Source: Pseudopyrenochaeta lycopersici (lineage: Eukaryota; Ascomycota; Dothideomycetes; Pleosporales; Pseudopyrenochaetaceae). From it: DNA of 64,000 bases. The first letter of the stretch is position 1. Every line of letters begins with the position of its first letter. This document shows positions 36,643-45,452 of the stretch, piece by piece. The notes beneath the pieces were generated by a model. It was not told the origin of the DNA. It did no database searches and saw nothing but the letters and a program-made list of their open reading frames with translations. Both the position numbers and the translations under genes were made by a program. The DNA is taken from assembly GCA_003313425.1 (NCBI GenBank), contig NHZP01000010.1, forward strand, positions 1,178,001 through 1,242,000. The letters run 5' to 3'.

Positions 36643-37377
36643 GGGACAGGCTTTTATCTTAAAGCAGGGGAGGGGCTGTATTTCCTTTATTAAATTTTCG
36701 CATATTTTTACACATTTAGTATTACACACACGCAGCGTAACCTCCTAGACACATAAAAATAAGTTAAAATTAAACAAAACATTATTTAGAGTCGCTGGGA
36801 GGTTAATCTCCTTACTGCGCGATTAAAAATAGTAGAGAAACTAGGGTATTAAAGAATCTAGCTAATTAGCAATCGCTAGGTAAGCTTAGCGAGACCTGCT
36901 GAAATCTGATTAGCTAGATAACTTAATATCTGCGCTAACAGCTGTAACGCAACCACGAGGCTACAGAGCGACAATTCAAAGATGCAGAATTAATTAAAGG
37001 AGGTAGAAGATAAGATAATTAATGTTTTAAAGTGTAAAGGTAAGTTTATAGCTGCGTTTAGCAGTAAGATAAGACCTGCTTAGGAAACGTTCCTAAGTAG
37101 CCAACTCTTAAGAGGACCCGCTATGCTAGCTAATTAGGTAATAGGAAGGAGTTAAAATAATAGTAACTTTACCTTTTACTACGTTAACGAGCCTTAGCAA
37201 AGCTTTTAAGTAAAGTTAGGGAGGGAAAGATACCCTCTACTGCTTAAACCCCCTCTAAATCTTAAGCCTGTAGTTGATCCTACAGGGCCTAAGTTTCTCT
37301 TTCTTACTTCCTGTTACTATCTATTAAAACTTTCTAAGGTAAACACACAAGTGCCTGTTAGGTACAAACTTTAAGCG
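36643..37377 (+). other. Spacer between pol and the third gene in D2
   Basis: About 735 bp without a convincing frame. It contains the second 58-bp inverted-repeat motif (36859-36916) and a GC-poor 3' part ending just before the ATG at 37378. A promoter or internal ribosome entry for the third gene could lie here, but no motif shows it. Confidence 0.5.
36859..36916. repeat. 58-bp inverted-repeat motif, site 2 in D2 (after pol)
   Basis: TAGCTAATTAG ... CTGATTAGCTA arms around AATCGCTAGGTAAGCTTAGC. Same length as site 1. Confidence 0.75.
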
Positions 37378-40300
37378 ATGTCACAGCCACCTCAGACACC
37401 CAAACAGCCTAGGAAGCGTCCACCCCTACTGTCAAACCCAAATCCTTAACTAACTACGACTATAATTAAGCCTGCGCTAACAGAGATCGTGCAATTTACT
37501 AGTAAAGAAGCTATTAAAGACTACAGAACTAAGCTTAAGCGTTATAGTAACGTTAAAGTCCCTTAGCACGCAGGGATTACAGTAGACACTTAGGTTTAAA
37601 ACTTACTATAAGCCTCGCCTGTTAAACAGAAGGGCATAGTAGATAATTAGATAGTAGCCTTAGCAACTTACTTTAATAAGACTTCAACCCTTATTATCGC
37701 GACTAGAGAATTTCTAAAAGGAAGACTAAGCCTAATGTCGCAGTATAGAGGTATCGCTGCTTTTAAGCAGTAATATCCTATACTTAAGGACATAGACACT
37801 TATAAGAAGAAGAGGAAAAAGGAGACAGAGAGCGCGTTTGCCTATCTGGACGAACACCATCAGCATATACTAAGGCAGGTCCTCATTCTATATTCTGTTC
37901 AGGTAGTGTACTCGCACTCTAGCGTGACGGCAGTCTAATAGTTATTACGCAGGACCTCGCTGGACAACCTCGCTCCCTTCCTTAACACAGCTCTTTACTA
38001 TTAACGATAATCTGCAAGGAGGAGACAGGATAGATTTATTAATATTACTAACTAGGAAGAAGTACGTTAGCAGATAGCTAACATGCCTGCTTAGATAAAG
38101 AAGCATTATAAGGACGGTAACGCCGAGTTGCGCAGTATCATTAATAAGTACAAGATACCTGCCTCTAAGATTACAGCTAACAATATAGACACGCGCTCTA
38201 GACAAGGGTACCTTAACTAGATATTCTAGACAGAGGCAATCAAATAGTATAGAAAGTAATTACATGTAGGGACGAAGCTTCCTCTAAATGTGCCTATTCC
38301 ACCTAAGTGGCTGCAGGAGAATTATTTCAGGTATTATAAGCAGACTAAGTTACTTCTTCCTACTGCTAGCAATAGTAAGAACGATTCTGCGACTAAGGCT
38401 AGCGTCTAGACGACAGCCTTAGCGATAACTGCCTCTAAACGTGCTAGAAGCTAAAGCCTAGCTACTTTATTAAACATTAGAGGGCGCACGCAAGTTATTA
38501 AGCCTTCTAGTCTTAGTTATTAACGCATAAGCAAAGAATTTAGAAGCGACATCTAGAATAAGCTAGAGAAGCTAGGCGAGCCTCAAACAGACAGGCTATC
38601 TGTTACAGCTGAAAGCATTCAAGAAATCTAGCCAGAAGAACAACGTTTAAGAGGAAACAGGCGCACTTAATAACAAGTTAAGGCAGTAGAGGCCCTTTAA
38701 GAGAAATTCCGTCTTAGGCGGCGTTAGAGATTTCCCTCTACGCAGCCTCTTACTCTAGATAAGATTCGCGTAAGAGACTTAGAGTTAGTAAGGCAGTTAC
38801 GCGAAGAGTTAGAAATACTACTAGTAACACTTAATAACAGTATTAACGTTTAAGACTCAATTAAAGAAGACATCTTGCTTAAAACTAGCATTGCAGTAAA
38901 ATCGCGTAAGGGATGTAACTGTATAAACAAACAGTCTGCTCTAGTTAAGATAACCGCGTCGCTTACGTCTAGGAAGTTGAATAATAGTAAGCGCGTCTAG
39001 CTAATTAATACCTAGTATCAAGAGTGTGTGAATTTCAGCACTCTTAAGGATAGGCAGGGTAGTTAGGTATTTAACTATCGCAGGGTGTGCTGGCAATATT
39101 ACTGTTACGTAGCTAGTAAGATAGGCCTGCTTACTTAAAGCCTTAGCATTTTAAACATAGTTTAGCTACTTAAGATACTATACTATCGTTAGGATTAATA
39201 GGGTCAGCTTTAATCAGACCTAGTAACTTAAGTTCTGTTCTTAGCCCCGTTTTAAGGAGACTATACGCATTAAGACCTAAAGAGCTATTGTTATCGCCCA
39301 GCAAAAGTTTGAGTCCAAATTAACTGGGACGAAGTTACTAAGGCTCTTGATTAGGGAGTATATGTTAAAGCATTTAAGGAGTACGGCAGTATTACCTACG
39401 ATGCCTTTAGCTGGATTTTTGAGGATCCTGAGCTGGTCTTAATCCTTGATTAGAGTTTTGACATGTACCTCTACTACACGCGGTTAATTGATGGTAAGAG
39501 TAACCTTAGCTAGTATTGGGTAATGTATTATTCGTTGATACAGTAGCTTGTGCGTAGTAACGTTAAGTATTGGCTGCTGTACGCAGTCTTGCGAAAAGAG
39601 CCTAACCTAATTTCTTACCCTTACTACACGAAATACACTAAGCCTAGGGATAGGACTTACTTCCGTCACATTAACTTGAATATCTCTGAGGCTGTGTACT
39701 CAGGCAGGGGTGTAGATATTATCTAAGGAAGCGTCTCTTTTAATAATAAAGATAAAGATAACTATACGTAGATACTACGTAGCTTTTATAATATTATCTA
39801 TAAGTACTAGAACTAGCGGGAAAACTCAGGACTTAAGAACTCTACTGGTTATATTAAGGGATAGGACGATAAGAGGGACTGGCTAGAGAATTATAGTGCG
39901 AAATTCCCTAACGTCGAATGGTTTAGTTAGCCTTACAAGGCTAGTCACGTCCGCATCTCTAATCCTAGGCTGCCTTATAGATCTACTAGGCCTGTAACTA
40001 AGCAACGACGAACTATCTTGCCTTAGTTTGTTAAGGTAGAAGAGGATATAACTACGATAAAGATTCCTGAGATGGGCTCCTATTAAGAGCTCGCTGCTGC
40101 CTTTTAAAGCTTAACTGCCGCGCTAAAGTTACCGTCTGGACACTTAAATTACTATAGCGGCGTTAAGTGGGCCTTTCCTGGAGATATTACACTAGTGTAC
40201 TTATTAAACATTGCTAAGGCTGTGAACTGTTAGCTAAGATAGGATTCTCCGCTAGTTTTAGAGGAACTGACTGACTTGTTTACAGATTAGCCTAACCCTG

Positions 40301-40839
40301 GTTTAATCTGTCAATTTATTAAGGATACTAGGAAGGCTATAGTAAAGATAATTAAAGAGTATTAGGTTATCTGCCAGCATTATAAGAAGCTTGCTTTTAG
40401 GGAAGACAAAGACATCAGCGTACCTAACAGGTCGTTCTTCTTAAATAAAGGTATAAATCCAGCTTAGGAAGCTGAGTGGTGGAAGCACGATAGGCAGGTT
40501 AAATAACGTACTGCCCTAGACAAGGTTCTTGAGGAGCTTTCTGATAATCCTGATAGTAAGGCTGCTAGGATGCTGGACAGGAAGGAGAAACCGAGGCGCC
40601 TGTCCATCCGAAGCGCAACTAAGTCTCCACAGACTTCAACTCATGCTAGTTTACAAAGGTCGTTATCGCAGCAACAGGCGCTAGGTCAGTATTCGCCTGG
40701 TCAGTCACCTATGGGACCTCCTCCTGCGCCTTCTCGTCCTGGGCAAGCGCAACCTGACATGAGCGCGTCAAATCTGCATGCACCGTCGCAGACTCCTCGT
40801 CGTAGCAAGAGGATTAAGGAGATCAAGAAGAAGAAGTGA
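37378..40839 (+). pseudogene. Third gene of family D in D2: 1153-codon accessory protein with possible HxD...H motif, RIP-damaged
   Basis: One frame runs from ATG 37378 to TGA 40837, 3462 nt, broken only by RIP-type TAG/TAA. The final 90 codons (40570-40839) are fully open. It lies downstream of pol on the same strand and is not part of gag-pol. Visible features are a Pro-rich N-terminus (MSQPPQTPKQPRKRPP) and a Lys/Arg-rich region near residue 150 (YKKKRKKETES). A Cys cluster follows (C513-x-C515, C550, C571, C576; RRVCWQYYCY). Next is TYFRHINLNIS at residues 761-771, where H764-x-N766 is probably HxD before mutation, then GRGVDIIQGSVSFN and LRSFYNIIY with Y804 probably His before RIP. The Pro/Gln/Ser-rich tail ends SKRIKEIKKKK, a likely nuclear localisation signal. 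The HxD...H spacing resembles 2-oxoglutarate/Fe(II) oxygenases, which is tentative. It is not an obvious envelope: no signal peptide or clear membrane helix. Function unknown. Confidence 0.7.
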
Positions 40840-41259
40840 GGATGATTTGGCTGCACTATCAAGAGCCTAGCTAATCAGCAATCGCTAGGTGAGGCTTGAC
40901 AGACTCTGATTGGCTGAGTGCCTCTAGGTCGTTCAAGGGATACTAGGACGATGGCATACTTGCCAGCGTCTTCAACAGTGAGGTTAAGGCGCGTTTTCTT
41001 TTGTTTTTCCTACTGTCTTTAAGAGATTTAACGATGAAGTGCGAGAGTTTATGAAGGAACCTGCACGATTACGAGGACTGCTCCTCCTGCAGAAATGCAG
41101 CTCATGCTGCCTTCCCTTTGTTCGTGGGGCAACGATTTCTTTCTTTCCTTTCTTTTTTGTGTGTCTTTTCTTAGCTCTCTTCTCCTCCTGCTAATAGTTC
41201 TGCTTATGAAGAGAAGGAATAATAAGCAGGATTTGTGAGCTCAATAGGACTGAGCTCGA
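40840..41259 (+). other. 3' untranslated region of D2
   Basis: Nearly free of RIP. Contains a shorter (49-bp) copy of the inverted-repeat motif at 40868-40916 and pyrimidine-rich runs near 41140-41190. No gene seen. Confidence 0.6.
40868..40916. repeat. Inverted-repeat motif, site 3 in D2 (before 3' LTR, 49 bp)
   Basis: TAGCTAATCAG ... CTGATTGGCTG arms around AATCGCTAGGTGAGGCTTG. Third occurrence of the motif in one element. Confidence 0.75.
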
Positions 41260-41272
41260 AGTAGGGGAGGTT
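41260..41272 (+). promoter_or_regulatory. Polypurine tract of D2
   Basis: AGTAGGGGAGGTT abuts the 3' LTR. The same sequence, reversed, abuts the E LTR at 45018-45030. Confidence 0.8.
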
Positions 41273-41650
41273 TGTGCCGTTGCACAGGGTACCTGGGCAA
41301 TTAGGTGATGATGGGTTTCCTTTGTCAGCGAAATTTGATGATAAGACTTGGAGATGCGAGAGATCTCAACGTTATGCACCAAACGTGATGCACCATGCAC
41401 CACACACCACGAGAATTCACTTTAAAACTGAGATTTTGCGAAGTGGCTAGTGCATTAGCTACGTCAATTTAATGAGATTTCAGACCATTTTGTTTATTAC
41501 TTTTAATCAGGCTTCATACTTACTTTCGTTTCTGGCAGACTGCACAGGCAGGGCTGCTCCTGTTATTCACGCACGTTTGATTCCAACGTTACCTCTCATT
41601 CACAACACCAGAACTGCGGGATTGTGCCGAACCACCTTGTTAACTCCACA
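41273..41650 (+). repeat. 3' LTR of D2
   Basis: 378 bp, mate of 28822-29199. Followed directly by atag and the interrupted RT/RNase H connection of D1. Confidence 0.94.
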
Positions 41651-43935
41651 ATAGGTATCTGTGTCTACTACAGGATATAGGTGCCTAGCTTTACTATTCG
41701 CGCGAAGCCCCTATTCTAGTTAATAAGGACTAGCATTAAATAGATATAGCAGGAGGCTTAATAAGAGGCTATGCGTACCTTAAAGTAATATATTACTTCA
41801 GCCTTAGCGTTAGTAAGTCCTAATTATAAGAATAGAGGTATACTTTTTATAGTAGTAGACGCAAGTAAAGAAGGCGCGGGCGCGTCTCTTAAATAGATTA
41901 GAGCAGACAGAAAAAGATATCTACGTTAATTTAAAAGTATAATATAGTTAAAAGCTAAGAGCCTCTAGTACTTAATAAAGCTTAAGTATAAGGCAGTGTT
42001 ATAGGCGCTAAAGAAATTCAGAACCTAGCTATATAGATAACATTTTACTATTAAAATAGACGCTTAAACGCTTATTTATTAACTTAATAGATTATTACCT
42101 AACGTTCCTAGGTTAGTCTAAAATAGGTAGCTCGCAGCTATCCTTACCTAGGACTTTAATATTAAGTATATTCCTAGAAAGAAGAATATTATTACTAATG
42201 CATTGTTACGTTACCTAAAGCTAGAAGGATAGGAACAGCTAGATAAGACTAAAGATAACCTTAAAGATTTTATTAAAAACCTAGTTACTAACCTTAAGTT
42301 TACCTTACCTGCTAAGATAAGTAGAGTACTAGATAAGTAATACTTAGACAAGTCTAAAGTAATTACTTAGTTCTTAATAAGATTTAAGAAGCCTAAAGGC
42401 CTTACAAGGGCATAACTTAGAGTATAGAAAAAGAGGGTAATAAATTTCTTTATACGAGAAGGGTATCTCTTCTAAAAGTCTATAAAGAATATAGCTATTT
42501 ATTAAGTTATAGATAATCCTAACCTTAAGACTATAGCTATATAGGAAATATATTAATAGATTAGTTATAGAGGAGTAAATAGCGTCTATTTAATACTTGC
42601 TTAATAATACTAGTAGGAAAGGATATATAAGGAGTTGCGACGCGCGATTGTATTATGTAAACAGTACTAGCAAAGATTATTAAGTTATAAGTAAGAGATA
42701 CTAATAAATACCTACTATTACGTATTATAGGAACAAGTTACTATAGACGTTGTTTATATACTGCATTATTAAAGAAAGAAATTTATTATAATTGCACGAG
42801 AATACCTTAGTAGATAGCTAGAGGCACGAGTAATAGTTAATAATAAGTTATCTACTATTACTAAGTTTTTATATAAGGAAATCTTATATTACTAGAGTAT
42901 AATAAGAACACTTACTATAGACGGCGGACCTAATTTTAGAAAGGTAGTTAAAGCCCTTACTAAGATTTATTATATTAGAAAGATCTAAGTATTAGTATAT
43001 AACCCTTAGGCTATAGGAAAAATTAAGGGTAGTTATAAGCTAATATATAACGCACTTATAAAGCTTCCTAGACCTTAGGTTAATAATCTTCTAATAGTAT
43101 TATAGGTAGATAGAATTTCTACGCAGAGTTAGACTAGATATTCTCTTTATTAGTTAGTTACTAGTTAGAATCTAGTACTTCTAATTAAGCTTACTCTTCT
43201 AACATAGCAGATATTACTATTTAGATAAGTAATATTAAAAAGCTAGTTGTTAGCAGTACGAGCTATACAGCTAGATTTAAGAGATTAATTTCTTAAGGAC
43301 GCAGTGTTAAGAACTAAGCGCCTATAACGCAAAAAGAAGGAATATTAGGATAATTATAGGGAGATTTATTAAGAAAAAATTAAAGATAATAACTTTATAC
43401 TAATATAAGACTTAGCTAGAGATATTAATATATTAAGAGATAAGAAGCTTACAAGCAGATAGCTAAGACTATATAAAGTCTTTTATACTAACTAGGATAA
43501 AGGTAACTATTAACTTATAGACTCTAATAGTACGCGATTTAGAAACACTACCCTAGAATAGAGACTTAAGCTATAGGTACCTTAAGATAAAAGCGAGGTC
43601 GCTTAGGAGCATTAAGGTCGTGTAAAGCTATAAGATCCTTTGTTATAGGATGCTAAAGCTAACTTTTTACTGCCGCCTACTTAATTTAATAACTCTTAAG
43701 ATAATAAGTTTACAGTTATTAAGAATCCTAACTAAGACGCGATTTAGTCACAAGAGAAAGAGAATAATCCTCCTATAGACTTAGATTTATCTAAAGATAT
43801 AATACAGCTAACTACGCGCAGCTATCCTATTATTATACTAAGATCTTTAATAGAGACTAAGAGATAATAATATATTTAAATACCTAATTTAGAAATTAAT
43901 TCTAACTTAGAAGATAAGCTTACTTAAGCCTAGGG
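41651..43935 (+). pseudogene. D1 RNase H and integrase (continuation of the D1 pol after D2)
   Basis: Resumes at the connection motif GICVYYR next to the duplicated atag. RNase H is at about 41790-42230 (ILFIVVDASKEGAGASLK). The integrase zinc finger is near 42560-42690, the catalytic region about 42730-43060 (TIDGGPNFRKVVKALTK near 42920) and the GPY-like module near 43460-43590. Pol ends near 43935. Heavily RIP-mutated. Confidence 0.82.
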
Positions 43936-44639
43936 GACGGGCTTTTATCTTAAAGCAGGGGAGGGGCTGTATTTCCTTTATTAAATTTTCGCATATTTTT
44001 ACACATTTAGTATTACACACATGCAGCGTAACCCCCTAGACACATAAAAATAAGTTAAAATTAAACGAAATATTATTTAGAGTTACTAGGAGGTTAATCT
44101 CCTTGCTGCGCGATTAAAAATAGTAGAGAAACTAGGGTGTTAAAGAGTCTGGCTAATTAGCAATCGCTAGGTAAGCTTAGTAAGACCTGCTGAAAGCTAA
44201 TTAGCTGGATAACTTAATATCTGCGCTAACAGGAATAACGCAACCACGAGATCACAGAGTAATAATTCGAAGATACAGAACTAATTAAAGGAGGTAGAAG
44301 ATAAGATAATTAATGTTTTAAAGTGTAAAAGTAAGTTTATAGCTGCGTTTAGGAGTAAGATAAGACCTGCTTAAGAAACGTTCCTAAGTAGCTAACTCTT
44401 AAGAGGACCTGCTATACTAGCTAATTAGGTAACAGGAAAGAGTTAAAATAATAGTAACTTTACCTTTTACTACGTTAACGAGCCTTAGCAGGGCTTTTAA
44501 GTAAAGTTAAGGAGGGGAAGATACCCTCCGCCGCTTAAACCCCCTCTAAATCTTAAGCCTGTAGTTAATCTTACAAGGCCTAAGTTTCTCTTTCTTACTT
44601 CCTATTACTATCTATTAAAACTTTCTAAGGTAGATACAC
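43936..44639 (+). other. D1 spacer after pol, cut by copy E
   Basis: Matches 36643-37350 of D2, including the inverted-repeat motif at 44150-44207. It ends at acac (44636-44639), about 20 bp before the expected ATG of the third gene, where E is inserted. Confidence 0.75.
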
Positions 44640-45017
44640 TGTAGAGTTAACAAGGTGGTTCAGCACAATCCCGCAGTTCTGGTGTTGTGAATGAGAGGTA
44701 ACGATGGAATCCAAACGTGCGTGAATAACAGGAGCAGCTCTACCTGTGCAGTCTGCCAGAAACGAAGGTAAGTATAGAGCCTGATTAAAAGTAATAAACA
44801 AAATGGTCTGAAATCTCATGAATTAACGTAGCTAATGCACTAGCTACTTTGCAAAATCTCAGTTTTGAAGTGAATTCTCGTGGAGTGTGGTGCATAGTGC
44901 ATCACGTTTGGTGCATGAGGTTGAGATCTCTCGCATCTCTAAGTTTTATCACTAAATTTCGCTAACAAAGGAAACCTATCATCACCTAATTGCCTAGGTA
45001 CCTTGTGTAACGGCACA
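44640..45017 (-). repeat. 3' LTR of copy E
   Basis: 378 bp, reverse of the family D LTR: begins TGTAGAGTTAAC (mutated TGTGGAGTTAAC) and ends AACGGCACA. The reverse polypurine tract follows at 45018. Confidence 0.92.
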
Positions 45018-45452
45018 AACCTCCCCTACTTCGAGCTTAGTCCTATTAAGCTTATAAATCCTACTTATTATTCCTTCTCTTTATAAGCAGAACTATTAGC
45101 AGGAGGAGAAGAGAGCTAAGAAAAGACACATAAAAAAAAGAAAGGAAAGAAAGAAATCGTTACCCTACGAACAAAGAGAAGGCAGCATAAGCTGCATTTC
45201 TGCAGGAGGAGTAGTCCTCGTAATCGTGCAGGTTCCTTTATAAACTCTCGCACTTTATTATTAAATCTCTTAAAGACAGTAGGAAAAATAAAGGAAAACG
45301 CGCCTTAACCTTACTGTTAACGACGCTAGTAAGTATGCTATCGTCCTAGTATCCTTCGAACAACTAGAAGGCACTTAGCCAATCAGAGTCTGTTAAGCCT
45401 CACCTAGCGATTGCTGATTAGCTAGGCTCTTGATAGTGCAGCTAAATCATCC
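45018..45452 (-). other. Polypurine tract and 3' UTR of copy E
   Basis: Reverse match to 40840-41272 of D2, including the short inverted-repeat motif near 45375-45427. It keeps the full UTR that copy F has partly lost. Confidence 0.75.

Larger units (their letters stand above)
28822..41650 (+). mobile_element. Copy D2: complete 12.8-kb family D Ty3/gypsy element with an extra gene
   Basis: This 12829-bp copy has LTRs at 28822-29199 and 41273-41650, both 378 bp. It is flanked by the 4-bp duplication atag (28818-28821 and 41651-41654). The empty site is visible inside D2 itself near 34361 and inside F near 57390, as tttataggtat. The order is LTR, leader with tandem repeats, gag, protease, RT, RNase H, integrase, a 3.46-kb third gene, polypurine tract and LTR. 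It is the least mutated D copy: LTR differences are about 14, all transitions. Confidence 0.94.
23277..44639 (+). mobile_element. Copy D1 of the large family D Ty3/gypsy element, interrupted by D2 and E
   Basis: Plus-strand copy consisting of 23277-28821 and 41651-44639. It has a 5' LTR, a leader with 40-bp repeats, gag, protease and most of RT. The nested copy D2 interrupts it in the RT/RNase H connection. RNase H, integrase and the pol tail then resume at 41651. Copy E enters at 44640, just before the start of the third gene. The third gene and the 3' LTR of D1 are not in the window. This is the most heavily RIP-mutated of the D copies, so it is probably the oldest. Confidence 0.88.

Noticed and set aside
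37945..38205. 86-codon ORF on the minus strand
   Set aside because: Antisense shadow of the third gene of D2; not conserved as a frame in E and F.
37378..40839. Envelope protein as identity of the third gene
   Set aside because: No signal peptide, fusion-peptide-like segment or clear C-terminal membrane anchor, and the tail is strongly basic.
41191..41403. 70-codon minus-strand ORF across the polypurine tract and 3' LTR of D2
   Set aside because: Overlaps the LTR border and has no counterpart frame in the other LTRs.
41472..41654. 60-codon ORF in the D2 LTR, also at 44625-44819 reversed
   Set aside because: Repeated only because the LTR is repeated, and it is interrupted in the other LTR copies. 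Probably chance.
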